Assembly (NCBI GenBank): GCA_045646925.1
Contig: JAZRLQ010000205.1
Coordinates: 1-23,732, forward strand
DNA length: 23,732 bases
Reading direction: 5' to 3'
Origin: QALR01 sp045646925
GTDB taxonomy: Bacteria > Bacillota > Clostridia > Oscillospirales > CAG-272
Shown here: positions 7,114 through 14,966 of the stretch, in pieces
Position numbering within the stretch: position 1 is the stretch's first letter
Layout of the letters: each line of letters opens with the position of its first letter
Notes under the pieces: generated by a model
Told to the model about the DNA's origin: nothing
The model's database searches: none
Seen by the model: only the letters and a program-made list of their open reading frames with translations
Position numbers and translations under genes: made by a program

Positions 7114-7851
7114 TTATTTGTTTGCTACAGAGGAAACGTAGACCGTTTCAATCGAGATTGGTACGGAAATAGAGCAGTCATTTTCGTTTTTATCTTTGTT
7201 TTGCATATAAGTGAAAGAAAATTCACCATCGAATATGCAAACATTATCGTCAAAAATGGCTTTTTCGTATAATTTGATACCCATAAGCGAACCCGTTGTT
7301 CCGTCTACGGGAAGATCCTGTTCACCGGACTGCGGTTCACCTACGGCAAGCTTCAACTGCCACTCGTAGGATTCGCCCGCTTCAATCGTCCAAATGTCGG
7401 TCAACATTCCGCAAGTAAAGCCGAAGGAAGAAGAATGGAGCTTGTATTCTCCGTGGGAAATATCAAAGCCGATCTCATGATTGTGTGACGGGTCAAACGA
7501 ATGTCTGCAATACGTAGGCAACCACTGATACAGAGCGTTCTCGGATTCGTTTGTGAGCTTGACGTCAACAAGGAAATATTCGTTGTTTTTGACGTAAAAA
7601 TCTTTGCTGAGACTTTCGCTCTTGTAGCCGTGAAGCGTAATTACGAGGTTTAGCCCGTGATCGCTTGTCCGGGAAACGCTATAAAGAGCAGATTCCTCAT
7701 CGCTCGGGGAAATAAAATTTATATCGACGGCAGGTGGATTTTTTGCATCATCACCGGAGTTTGTCGTATCGTTCGGCGTTGCGGGAATGCAGGAAACAAA
7801 GCAACTGAGAACGAACGCCAAAAGCAATAGCGATAATAATATTTTTTTCAT
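7114..7851 (-). CDS. Predicted lipoprotein of unknown function
   Basis: A 245-residue exported lipoprotein. The N-terminus has MKK, a leucine-rich hydrophobic core (residues 4-15) and cysteines in lipobox-like settings, VLSC (C17) and FVSC (C21); either could be lipidated. A Thr/Asn/Asp-rich spacer (about 25-45) precedes a soluble beta-rich part. Segments such as NNEYFLVDVKLTNESENALY and IEAGESYEWQLKLAVG resemble Ig-like extracytoplasmic domains (DUF4352-type), where an extra-cellular beta-sandwich follows a lipid anchor, but no family can be assigned. The ATG at 7851 follows AAGGAGG. A small hairpin (TTAGAG-GTT-CTCTAA) abuts that site. It stands alone between convergent and tandem terminators. 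Function unknown. Confidence 0.85.
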   Translation of the reverse strand: MKKILLSLLLLAFVLSCFVSCIPATPNDTTNSGDDAKNPPAVDINFISPSDEESALYSVSRTSDHGLNLVITLHGYKSESLSKDFYVKNNEYFLVDVKLTNESENALYQWLPTYCRHSFDPSHNHEIGFDISHGEYKLHSSSFGFTCGMLTDIWTIEAGESYEWQLKLAVGEPQSGEQDLPVDGTTGSLMGIKLYEKAIFDDNVCIFDGEFSFTYMQNKDKNENDCSISVPISIETVYVSSVANK

Positions 7852-7901
7852 AAGAACCTCCTTAGAGAACCTCTAAAAATTAGTTCCCAGTATTAAATTT
7901 T

Positions 7902-8158
7902 GTGATTCAATGACGAAAAAATGAAAATCGAGCGGCGAATCACATTCCTGCTTCAAATTTCATGTATTTATGGGGTTGGAAGCCCCAAAATTGCGGACGT
8001 TTCCCGCAAAAGGGTACAGTTATCCCGTAGCAGCCTCCTTTCTTTGATGATATGCCCTTCGGATTTTCATACGTTTTCGTATCTTGGAAAGTGATTCCGT
8101 CTTCCGCGCCGCCACCTGTCACGCCGCGGCTCCGCTACCCGAAGGGCGGGGCTTTTTT
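7902..8158. repeat. Hairpin-rich intergenic element of unknown nature
   Basis: About 260 bp without a convincing gene between the lipoprotein and htrA genes. It is more GC-rich than the AT-rich sequence on either side and is built of successive short stems: GTGATTC/GAATCAC (7902-7908, 7937-7943), TGGGGTT/AGCCCCA (7971-7977, 7981-7987), TTGCGG/CCGCAA (7991-7996, 8004-8009), ATACG/CGTAT (8069-8073, 8078-8082) and a terminator-like stem at 8129-8152. GTGATTC recurs as a direct copy at 8091-8097. It could be a dispersed intergenic repeat, a plus-strand non-coding RNA, or the leader of the lipoprotein gene on minus. A 60-codon GTG-started reading frame on minus (7940-8122) lacks a ribosome binding site. 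Dispersed copies cannot be tested within this window. Confidence 0.4.
8129..8158 (+). terminator. Rho-independent terminator-like hairpin on plus
   Basis: GCTCCG (8129-8134) pairs with CGGGGC (8147-8152), and an inner CCC-GAA-GGG continues the stem. It is followed at once by six T residues (8153-8158). No plus-strand gene lies upstream, so it either ends a small plus-strand RNA from the 7902-8128 element or is part of that element's own structure. Confidence 0.55.
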
Positions 8159-8167
8159 GTCAGATCC

Positions 8168-8196
8168 ATTATAACACAAATCGGCAGAGAAAACAA
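8168..8196 (-). promoter_or_regulatory. Possible promoter reading into the hairpin-rich element
   Basis: On the minus strand TTGTTT (8191-8196) and TATAAT (8168-8173) are 17 bp apart. The -35 lies in the loop of the htrA terminator. Transcription would produce a leader of about 300 nt for the lipoprotein gene, covering the hairpin-rich element. Seen in sequence only; it may be fortuitous. Confidence 0.45.
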
Positions 8197-8214
8197 TATC
8201 TCTGCCGATTTTTT
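8179..8214. terminator. Terminator after htrA
   Basis: A perfect 12-bp stem (AATCGGCAGAGA at 8179-8190, TCTCTGCCGATT at 8199-8210) with an 8-nt loop lies about 46 bp past the htrA stop. On minus it is followed by TTTGTGTT; on plus by six T residues counting the stem end, so it may act in both directions. Confidence 0.75.
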
Positions 8215-8260
8215 GAAATCTCCTTATGAGAACCCGCCCAAAAAAGTTCTGTTTTGATGA

Positions 8261-9655
8261 TTACGCATTCGGATTGAATTCGACGAAAGTGATCGTAATT
8301 TCAACCTCTTGCGCAGTGTTGATATACTGTTGCACGTTGTTGCCCGTGTATTCGATCGTCGGACGGAGAACCGTCAGCTTGATCGTATCCCCGACGGAAT
8401 ACTTCGTGAGCTGTTGCGACAAAACCTCGAAGGAGGTAATATTCACACCCTGATATTGATACAGAATATCACCGACACGCAGATCGGAGCTTGCCGCGCT
8501 TCCGATCGCAGAAATTTCCTTGATCTGAAGCAAGGTGTACTGATACGGCCAGGAGGTGTACTGCTTCGTTTCAACGGTAACGCCGAGTCTTGCTCTGCCC
8601 GTAATATAACCGTGATCCTTGAGGTCGTTAATGCACTTCACGACCGTCGTGGAGGGGATCGCGTATCCGATATTATCAACGGAGCTTGCAGAGATCTTCG
8701 CATTGACGATGCCGATCAGCTCGCCGTTCAGATTGAACAAACCGCCACCTGAGTTACCACTGTTGACAGCCGCGCTGGTGCGTAAAAGCGTCATGGTCGC
8801 GTCACCGATGGTGACGGATTCACCGGGACGGCTGATGATACCGTCCGTAACGGAAAGTCCGAGCCCCTGCGGATTACCGATCGCGAGAACCATATCTCCG
8901 TAAGTCATCTGATCGGAATCACCGAACACCGCGTAATCGCAATCGGTTTTTTCGATCTTGATCACGGCAATATCGGAAAGCTCATCGCCGTAAATATATT
9001 TCGCTTCGTATTGGGATCCGTCATATAATATAACTGTGATCGCCGTACAGGTCTCATCCGCAACGTGATAGTTGGTTACGATATAACCGTTGGGATCATA
9101 GAAAACACCAGAGCCTGCGCCACTGCCGGAAGGCGTCTGTACGTAGATTTCAACGACCGTCTTCAGACATTTGTTTGCCACCTCACGGAAGATCGAAATA
9201 TACTCGTCCGTGTCGGGCGCAATAACGGAAGCGCCTGGCGCCGTTTCAGCCGGCTTCTGCGTGCCTTGCGACGAGCCTGCCGCGCCGCCGTTTTCAGACG
9301 TACTGCCGCTTGTGGATTCGCCCATAGTTTGAGAGGGATCACCGGAATCTCTTCCGACGTCGAAAATCGCGCCAATGCTGATTCCGATAAAAATAAACAA
9401 AACCAGACAAAAAGCAATCAACAAAGAGGACGTACCGTTTCTTTGCTTTCTGGGCTTTCCGCCGCGATTTTCCTCCGGATAAGAATAACCGTACTGATCG
9501 TAGCGCGTGTCGCGCTTCTGCGCAGGAATGTCCTCTTGCTTGGGGGCGAGATCGGCCGCCGATTGCTCCGCGTTTTCCGATTTTCCGTCTTCGTTCAACT
9601 GTTGCGATCCATCGCCGTCGAACAGTTCATTGGGATCTTTTTCGAAATCACTCAT
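8261..9655 (-). CDS. HtrA/DegP-like serine protease with PDZ domain, membrane-anchored
   Basis: A 464-residue envelope protease of the trypsin-like S1C (HtrA) family that degrades or refolds damaged proteins outside the membrane. An acidic cytoplasmic N-terminus (1-60) and a basic stretch (about 64-72) are followed by one transmembrane helix (about 77-98) and a Ser/Gly/Thr-rich linker (about 102-148). The protease domain has all three catalytic residues: H197 in TNYHVAD, D228 in LSDIAVIK, and S302 in GNSGGG. One PDZ domain occupies about 355-432 (RARLGVTVE to LTVLRP). The ATG at 9655 follows AAAGGA. A TATACT -10-like hexamer is present at 9712-9717, but no convincing -35 was found. It is monocistronic. 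This architecture matches B. subtilis HtrA/HtrB/YyxA-type proteins. Confidence 0.95.
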   Translation of the reverse strand: MSDFEKDPNELFDGDGSQQLNEDGKSENAEQSAADLAPKQEDIPAQKRDTRYDQYGYSYPEENRGGKPRKQRNGTSSLLIAFCLVLFIFIGISIGAIFDVGRDSGDPSQTMGESTSGSTSENGGAAGSSQGTQKPAETAPGASVIAPDTDEYISIFREVANKCLKTVVEIYVQTPSGSGAGSGVFYDPNGYIVTNYHVADETCTAITVILYDGSQYEAKYIYGDELSDIAVIKIEKTDCDYAVFGDSDQMTYGDMVLAIGNPQGLGLSVTDGIISRPGESVTIGDATMTLLRTSAAVNSGNSGGGLFNLNGELIGIVNAKISASSVDNIGYAIPSTTVVKCINDLKDHGYITGRARLGVTVETKQYTSWPYQYTLLQIKEISAIGSAASSDLRVGDILYQYQGVNITSFEVLSQQLTKYSVGDTIKLTVLRPTIEYTGNNVQQYINTAQEVEITITFVEFNPNA

Positions 9656-9891
9656 AAATGAAATCCTTTCTTTTTGTTTGTCTTTTTGTCTATTGCCGTC
9701 ATGTTTTCTTTAGTATACAAGATATTTGTTAATAAAACATGAAATTCTCTTAAATCCGTTGTAAATATCTCATATTTTTCTTGAAATTCCCGCTCGTTGG
9801 CGTTAAAATAAAAAACAGATATGTCTATCTTTTGCCGTCAAACGGCCTACTATACAATCATTTGATAAAAATCAGAAAGGCGGAAACTGCT

Positions 9892-10470
9892 TTGAATGAA
9901 GATATGCTTTCCATTTTCACAAGAATTCCGACATTGGAGACGAATCGTCTGACCATGCGGAAAATACTCCCCATCGACTGCGCGGATATGTACGACTATT
10001 CCCGCAGACCGGAAACCAGCCGCTATTTGCTCTGGTCTCCCCACACAAGCCTCAGATATACGAAAAAATACCTGTCCTACGTACAATCGGCGTACCGGAA
10101 TGAAACCTTCTACGATTTCGCGCTGATCGACAAAGAAAGCGGCAGAATGATCGGCACCTGCGGCTTCACAAGCTTCGATCTGCAAAACAACTCCGCGGAG
10201 ATCGGCTACGTGCTTCACCCTGATTTCTGGGGAAAAGGACTCGCAAAAGAAGCCGTCATGCGATTGATGGCGTTCGGCTTCGCCGAGCTTCGTTTGCACC
10301 GGATGTCCGCCAGAATCATGACGCAGAACGACGCAAGCAAGAGAGTTGCGGAAAAATGCGGTATGCGCCACGAAGCAACTTTTGCGGAAGCCATGCTGAT
10401 CAAGGGCAATTATGAAACCATCGATGAATACGCAATCCTTGCAAAAGAATTTTACGGAAAAAAAGTTTGA
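9892..10470 (+). CDS. GNAT-family N-acetyltransferase (RimJ/RimL-like)
   Basis: A 192-residue cytoplasmic acetyltransferase of the GNAT superfamily (Acetyltransf_3, PF13302). It shows the typical opening ETNRLTMRKILPIDCADMY, a central beta segment with GTCGFTSFD, then the acetyl-CoA loop region EIGYVLHPDFWGKGLAKEA. The C-terminal NDASKRVAEKCGM block is highly characteristic of RimJ/RimL-like proteins. The substrate (ribosomal protein N-terminus, antibiotic or metabolite) cannot be inferred. The start is taken as TTG at 9892, because AAAGGCGG lies 7 nt upstream. The next ATG, at 9904, has no site at suitable distance, and upstream in-frame ATG codons are not supported. A small hairpin (GCCGT-CAA-ACGGC, 9834-9846) precedes it. 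It converges with the EF-G-like gene. Confidence 0.88.
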   Translation: MNEDMLSIFTRIPTLETNRLTMRKILPIDCADMYDYSRRPETSRYLLWSPHTSLRYTKKYLSYVQSAYRNETFYDFALIDKESGRMIGTCGFTSFDLQNNSAEIGYVLHPDFWGKGLAKEAVMRLMAFGFAELRLHRMSARIMTQNDASKRVAEKCGMRHEATFAEAMLIKGNYETIDEYAILAKEFYGKKV

Positions 10471-10526
10471 AAATACTGCGTTGATATTGTAACATATTCT
10501 TTTTTTCTTTTCAATATACCGCACAG

Positions 10527-10555
10527 AAAAAAGCACGGCAATGCCGTGCTTTTTT
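10527..10555. terminator. Symmetrical bidirectional terminator
   Basis: GCACGGC-AAT-GCCGTGC (10533-10549) is flanked by six A residues on the left and six T residues on the right, so it has a U-tract in both directions. It separates the convergent acetyltransferase and EF-G-like genes. Confidence 0.9.
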
Positions 10556-10601
10556 CCGAAGATAGAGTATGAAAAAGGAGTATAATGAAAAAGGTCGTAA
10601 A

Positions 10602-12674
10602 TCAATCGGCATTTTTCTTTGCTTCTTCAATGATCTTCTGCGCGTTGAACATGGGCACTTCTTCGTAATCGGAGAAGTAGAGGGTGTACGTACCTCTGCC
10701 CTGCGTGATCGCGCGAAGCTGAATCGCAAAGTCCATCATTTCAGCCATGGGAGCTTCCGCTTCAATGACCTGTTCGCCGTGCTTTTCGGTAGGTGTCATG
10801 CCAAGCACTCTGCCGCGGCGTTTATTGATCGCGCCCATGATGTCACCGAGCATTTCGCTGGGCGCGTATACGTTCAATTTACCGATGGGTTCAAGCAAAA
10901 CGGGATTTGCTCTGGGAAGCGCTTCCTTGTATGCGAGAGAAGCCGCGATCTTGAACGCCATTTCGGAGGAGTCAACGGGATGGTAAGAACCGTCGGAAAG
11001 ATCCGCTTTCAGATTAACGACGGGATAACCCGCAAGAACACCCTTCTGCATGGATTCAAGCAAGCCCTTTTCTACAGCGGGATAATAGTTCTTGGGAACG
11101 GAACCGCCGACAACGGACTGCGTGAATTCGAGACCGGGATTGATACCGGGCGAGAAGGTCATCTTGACGTGACCGTACTGACCGTGACCGCCGGACTGCT
11201 TCTTATGCTTGCCTTCCACTTCTACTCTCTTCTTGATGGTTTCGCGATATGCGATCTTGGGAGCAGAAAGAACGACGGAAACGCCGTAACGATTTTTCAG
11301 CTTGGAAACAGCAACGTCGAGATGGATATCACCCTGACCGGAAATGAGAAGCTGTTTCGTTTCGGGATTGTTTTCATATTTGAGGGTAAGATCTTCTTCG
11401 AGGAGCTTGGTAATGCCCTGCGCGATCTTATCTTCATCGCCCTTCGCCTTGGGAGCGATCGCCATCTGGTAGAAGGATTCGGGATATACGATCTTCTTAT
11501 AAGGAAGAGGATTTTCCATCTGAGACAGCGTGTCGTTGGTATTGGTATTGTTCAGCTTTGCGGTCATACCGATATCGCCCATGGAGAGCATCTTTACTTC
11601 GGTCTGTTTCTTGCCGCAAACGGTATAGATACGGGAAAGCTTTTCTTCCTGACCTGTGGTTACGTTCTTCAGAACGGAATCGGCGTAAAGCTCACCGCCG
11701 ATGACCTTAAAGAAGGACATCTTTCCGACGAACGGATCGGCAACGGTCTTGAACACGAAGAGGGATGCGGGACCGTGTTCACGAACGGGGCGTTCGATTT
11801 CTTCGTCGCCGTCGATAACGATCTCCGCCTTGTGATATACGGGGCTGGGCAAGGTATCAACGATAACGTCGAGAAGCAAACGTACGCCGCAGAGGTTCGT
11901 TGCGGAGCCACAGACAACGGGAGCAATATCACCGCGAAGAATACCGTCGTGGAGCGCAGCGACGATCTCTTCCTTGGTAATGCGTTCGCCTTCAAAGAAT
12001 TTATCCATCAATTCTTCGCTTGTGGAGGCAACTGCTTCGTGGAGCATGCTGAGACATCTTTCGATTCTTTCTTCGTTACCTGCGGGAATCTCGATCGGCT
12101 GACCGTCCTTGCCGTGAGCAAAAGCAACGGCTCTCATATCAATAAGGTCGAGAAGACCGACGATGTCGTCGCCTTCAAGAAGCGGAATAACAACGGGACA
12201 AATGGAGCTGCCGAATTTATCGTGCATTTCCAAGAATACTTTTCTGAAACGGGTTTCGGGATCGTCACATTTGTTGATAAAGAACGCACGAGGCATCTTA
12301 TCCTTGCAAACGAGATCCCAAGCGATTTCCGTACCGACTTCAACGCCCGCTTTACCGTCAACGACGATCAGCGCGCTACCTGCAACGCGAAGAGCCTGAA
12401 GCGCTTCACCCTGGAAGTCAAGGTATCCGGGAGTATCGATAATATTGATCTTTGCGCCATTGTGCATAATGGGAGCGATCGAAGAGGAAAGCGTAAAGCC
12501 TCTCTTGATCTCTTCTGCGTCATAGTCGCAAACGGTATTGCCTTCAGAGGGCTTACCGAGTCTGTCGGTTTCTTTTTTGACATAAAGCATAGCTTCTGCA
12601 AGCGAAGTTTTACCGCTTGCGCCGTGTCCAAGCAAGCATACGTTGCGAATATCTCTGGAGTGAATCTTTTCCAT
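10602..12674 (-). CDS. Elongation factor G-like translational GTPase
   Basis: A 690-residue translational GTPase with EF-G-like domain order: GTPase domain about 1-280, then domains II-V. GTPase motifs: P-loop GHGASGKT (16-23) where canonical EF-G has AHIDAGKT, RGFT at 58-61, DTPG (80-83), NKCD (134-137) where most have NKMD, and GSA for G5. These variants match the EF-G-like paralogue group (often annotated FusA2 or EF-G2), which coexists with the true EF-G; in mycobacteria such a paralogue does not support translocation in vitro. Domain IV carries GGHGQYGHVKM and the ALP-type helix. The ATG at 12674 follows AAAGGA with a rather long spacer. A longer in-frame reading to 13028 crosses the promoter and is rejected. 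The 5' leader is about 140 nt. Confidence 0.88.
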   Translation of the reverse strand: MEKIHSRDIRNVCLLGHGASGKTSLAEAMLYVKKETDRLGKPSEGNTVCDYDAEEIKRGFTLSSSIAPIMHNGAKINIIDTPGYLDFQGEALQALRVAGSALIVVDGKAGVEVGTEIAWDLVCKDKMPRAFFINKCDDPETRFRKVFLEMHDKFGSSICPVVIPLLEGDDIVGLLDLIDMRAVAFAHGKDGQPIEIPAGNEERIERCLSMLHEAVASTSEELMDKFFEGERITKEEIVAALHDGILRGDIAPVVCGSATNLCGVRLLLDVIVDTLPSPVYHKAEIVIDGDEEIERPVREHGPASLFVFKTVADPFVGKMSFFKVIGGELYADSVLKNVTTGQEEKLSRIYTVCGKKQTEVKMLSMGDIGMTAKLNNTNTNDTLSQMENPLPYKKIVYPESFYQMAIAPKAKGDEDKIAQGITKLLEEDLTLKYENNPETKQLLISGQGDIHLDVAVSKLKNRYGVSVVLSAPKIAYRETIKKRVEVEGKHKKQSGGHGQYGHVKMTFSPGINPGLEFTQSVVGGSVPKNYYPAVEKGLLESMQKGVLAGYPVVNLKADLSDGSYHPVDSSEMAFKIAASLAYKEALPRANPVLLEPIGKLNVYAPSEMLGDIMGAINKRRGRVLGMTPTEKHGEQVIEAEAPMAEMMDFAIQLRAITQGRGTYTLYFSDYEEVPMFNAQKIIEEAKKNAD

Positions 12675-12818
12675 TATATAAATCCGTTCCTTTCGGTAAA
12701 TCTTAGTTCGCGCTTGAATTTTCCGTCTCCGCCGACGATGTGTATAGAGGCTCGCTCGGACGGTATGATCCGAAAAATCGAAGGAAGTTTTCAATTTTCT
12801 GAAAACCCGACTGTTATT

Positions 12819-12847
12819 ATTATATCGCAGGATTTCTCGATATGCAA
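12819..12847 (-). promoter_or_regulatory. Sigma-A promoter of the EF-G-like gene
   Basis: TTGCAT (12842-12847) and TATAAT (12819-12824) on the minus strand are 17 bp apart. It gives a leader of about 140 nt that contains small inverted repeats, for example GTTTTC/GAAAAC and TCGGA/TCCGA (12756-12773). Confidence 0.8.
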
Positions 12848-12973
12848 GACATTTTTTTGTTTTTATTGCCTTATAAATATAGAATTTGCCCTCTTTGTTT
12901 CGTGCATAATGAACAACAGAAATCATTGTTTTTAAATTTTTTTGAAACGAAAAAAGGTTTGCAAAAAAAGATA

Positions 12974-13002
12974 TTGACATCGAAAAACGAATATGATAGA
13001 AT
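12974..13002 (+). promoter_or_regulatory. Sigma-A promoter of the DUF1858 gene
   Basis: TTGACA (12974-12979) and TAGAAT (12997-13002) are 17 bp apart on plus, about 80 nt before the ATG at 13088. It may also drive trmK and the Nif3-family gene downstream. Confidence 0.82.
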
Positions 13003-13087
13003 AATATTGTTGTGTGATATTTTTGCACAACCGAAAAGGACGAAGAAAACGCTCCTGCAAATTATGATAGAAAGGTTTGGTATCACA

Positions 13088-13285
13088 ATGGAAATCACTA
13101 AAGAAAGCATCATTGGCGATATTCTTGATTTTGACCCCACAACGGCAATCTACTTCCTCGAAATCGGTATGCACTGCCTCGGCTGCCCCGCTTCCCGTAT
13201 GGAAAGCCTCGAAGAAGCTTGCATCGTTCACGGCACCGACGTTGACGAGCTCGTTGCAAAGCTCAACGCTCACTTCGCTAAATAA
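13088..13285 (+). CDS. DUF1858 / hybrid-cluster-protein-associated redox disulfide domain protein
   Basis: A 65-residue single-domain protein. The GMHCLGCPAS motif places a CxxC pair at C30 and C33, followed by ESLEEACIVHGTDVDELVAKLN. This pattern matches the DUF1858 family (PF08984), in particular the subgroup described as hybrid-cluster-protein-associated redox disulfide domain (TIGR03980). Related domains form the N-terminus of ScdA/YtfE iron-cluster repair proteins. A redox or Fe-S related role is inferred; no hybrid cluster protein or di-iron repair gene is visible nearby. The ATG at 13088 follows GAAAGG with a 12-nt spacer. A longer in-frame reading upstream to 12842 crosses the promoter and is rejected. 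It is followed by a strong hairpin and then trmK. Confidence 0.9.
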   Translation: MEITKESIIGDILDFDPTTAIYFLEIGMHCLGCPASRMESLEEACIVHGTDVDELVAKLNAHFAK

Positions 13286-13301
13286 GTAAAGCACCAATGA
13301 A

Positions 13302-13331
13302 GCCCCTTCGCGCCCTTGGACGTGAAGGGGC
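13302..13331 (+). other. Strong hairpin without U-tract between DUF1858 gene and trmK
   Basis: An 11-bp stem with one G-T pair (GCCCCTTCGCG at 13302-13312, CGTGAAGGGGC at 13321-13331) and an 8-nt loop follows the stop codon. The following bases, GTCTGTTC, are not a good U-tract, so it may protect or process the mRNA rather than stop transcription fully. A second stem (CTTTCGC/GCGAAAG, 13379-13396) lies 14 nt before the trmK ATG. Confidence 0.6.
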
Positions 13332-13410
13332 GTCTGTTCATAAAAGATATCCAAACGTAAATTCCAAAGAAAAGGATGCTTTCGCCCGCGCGAAAGTCAC
13401 GGTCATATAT

Positions 13411-14106
13411 ATGAATAAAACAAAAATCGATGCACGTCTTCTCGCAGTCGCAGAGCTCGTTTCCGACGGGGCTTATCTTGCCGATGTCGGCACAGATCAC
13501 GCATATTTGCCCATTTTTCTTGCTGAGCAAGGAAAAATATCGGGTGCCGTCGCCTCCGACATCCACAAGGGTCCTCTGGAAAGCGCCGAAAAAAATATTA
13601 AAGAAGCCGGATTTTCCGATAAGATCTGCACCGTTCTTACCGACGGCCTGCAGGGACTCGAGCCTTATCCCGTGACGGACGTCGTCATTGCGGGCATGGG
13701 CGGTCTCATGATCAAGGGAATTCTCGAAAAAGCGGTCGCATTCAAGGAAAGATCCGTCAAATTCATTCTCCAGCCGATGCAGCACATTCCCGACCTCCGC
13801 CGATATCTCGGTGAAAACGGCTTCGCCATTCAGAGAGAAGCGCAAGCGACGGCAGAAGGCAAATTTTATCAGATCATCCTCTGCGTCTACGACGGCGTAG
13901 TCAGACAAGAAAACGAGCTTGCGCTTTTGCTCGGTTCGTATAACATTCTTCACAAAAAAGAAAACGCGGAGAATTTCCGCCGTCTCTGCGACAGACAGCT
14001 TGACGTTCTGCGCGAAAAGATCAAAGGTCTCGAAAAAGGCGGTCACTCCACGGAAAAGGAACGCGCGTTGTATCGCGCGATCGAGCAAGAATTGCTCGAT
14101 TTATAA
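13411..14106 (+). CDS. trmK: tRNA (adenine-22 N1)-methyltransferase TrmK
   Basis: A 231-residue SAM-dependent methyltransferase of the TrmK family (PF04816; B. subtilis YqfN is of similar length), which makes m1A22 in tRNA. The SAM-binding motif is ADVGTDHAYLP (24-34), with the family-specific IAGMGGLMI at 93-101. QPMQHIPDLRRYL and the FYQIILCVYDG strand follow. The C-terminal third (about 160-231) is charged and helical, as in the family's coiled-coil extension. The start at 13411 (MNKTKIDARL) fits the family N-terminus. The ribosome binding site is weak and partly inside a small hairpin (13379-13396). It is followed after 14 bp by the Nif3-family gene, the order seen in many Firmicutes (yqfN-yqfO). 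Confidence 0.93.
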   Translation: MNKTKIDARLLAVAELVSDGAYLADVGTDHAYLPIFLAEQGKISGAVASDIHKGPLESAEKNIKEAGFSDKICTVLTDGLQGLEPYPVTDVVIAGMGGLMIKGILEKAVAFKERSVKFILQPMQHIPDLRRYLGENGFAIQREAQATAEGKFYQIILCVYDGVVRQENELALLLGSYNILHKKENAENFRRLCDRQLDVLREKIKGLEKGGHSTEKERALYRAIEQELLDL

Positions 14107-14120
14107 GAAAGGATCGGCAT

Positions 14121-14894
14121 ATGGCTACAATTTCTGAAATTTATCGACATCTGAACACCGTTCTTCCCTCCTCGCTCTCCTGTGATTGGGACAACGACGG
14201 TCTTATGGTCTGCGCGGCGCCCGATACCGAGGTCAAAAAGATCCTGCTTGCGCTTGACGTCACGCCTGCCGTCGCGGAATATGCAAAGCAGATCGGCGCG
14301 CAGCTCATCATTTCTCACCATCCGCTGATCTTTTCGGGTATCAAACGCATGGACGGACACGATGGAACCTCCCGCAAGGTCATTTCCCTGCTCCAAAACA
14401 ATATCGCCGTCATGAGCTTCCATACGCGTCTGGATGCGGCAGACGGCGGCGTCAACGATATTCTGGCAAGCCTCTTCCGTCTCTCCGACGTTGAAAAATT
14501 CGGCGTTGAGGGAGATACCGCCGCGAGAATCGGCACGCTTCCGCAGCCAATGACGTTCGAGGATTTCTGCCGCTTGGTCAAGGACACGCTCGGCGCGCCC
14601 TGCGTTTGCGGCGCAAAGGGAAATGAAACCGTTTCCCGTCTGGCACTTCTCGGCGGATCGGGCAAGGACTATATCCGCGAAGCACAGAAAATGGGCGCGG
14701 ATACCTATCTCACGGGCGAGGTCAATTACAATTATCTCCTCGAAGCCGCAGAAAACGGTCTTTCCATCGTCACGGCGGGACACTACCACACGGAAGCGCC
14801 TTCCCTTGCTTTTTTTGAAAAAACGCTCACGGAAGCCTTCGGCGCGTTTGAATTCGCGCATTTTACCAATGACTGTGAATTTTTCTATTGCTGA
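14121..14894 (+). CDS. Nif3-like dinuclear metal center protein (YqfO family)
   Basis: A 257-residue member of the Nif3/YqfO family (PF01784), hexameric proteins with a two-metal site, historically annotated GTP cyclohydrolase 1 type 2. Their biochemical role is poorly settled. Expected metal ligands are present: H66-H67 in ISHHP, D105 in HTRLDAADGG, and H221 or H223 with E225 in GHYHTE near the C-terminus. The length matches the short form without the inserted PII/CutA-like domain found in YqfO itself. The ATG at 14121 follows GAAAGGA. It is coupled to trmK 14 bp upstream and ends at a bidirectional terminator. Confidence 0.93.
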   Translation: MATISEIYRHLNTVLPSSLSCDWDNDGLMVCAAPDTEVKKILLALDVTPAVAEYAKQIGAQLIISHHPLIFSGIKRMDGHDGTSRKVISLLQNNIAVMSFHTRLDAADGGVNDILASLFRLSDVEKFGVEGDTAARIGTLPQPMTFEDFCRLVKDTLGAPCVCGAKGNETVSRLALLGGSGKDYIREAQKMGADTYLTGEVNYNYLLEAAENGLSIVTAGHYHTEAPSLAFFEKTLTEAFGAFEFAHFTNDCEFFYC

Positions 14895-14898
14895 ATAC

Positions 14899-14934
14899 AA
14901 AAAGCCACTGAATCGATCGATTCAGTGGCTTTTT
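14899..14934. terminator. Symmetrical bidirectional terminator
   Basis: A perfect inverted repeat (GCCACTGAATCG and its complement, within 14904-14929) has five A residues to the left and five T residues to the right. It lies between the Nif3-family gene (plus) and the VanZ-like gene (minus) and serves both. Confidence 0.92.
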
Positions 14935-14966
14935 GTTCGTCGGGACGTGGACGATCCCAAATTTTC

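Noticed and set aside
7940..8122. 60-codon GTG-started frame inside the hairpin-rich element
   Set aside because: No ribosome binding site and no recognised domain; stems in the DNA explain the sequence better. It could still be translated if the element proves to be a coding repeat.
10569..12935. 788-codon open frame on plus
   Set aside because: It mirrors the EF-G-like gene on the other strand. The translation has no recognisable domain, and the minus-strand product has all GTPase motifs.
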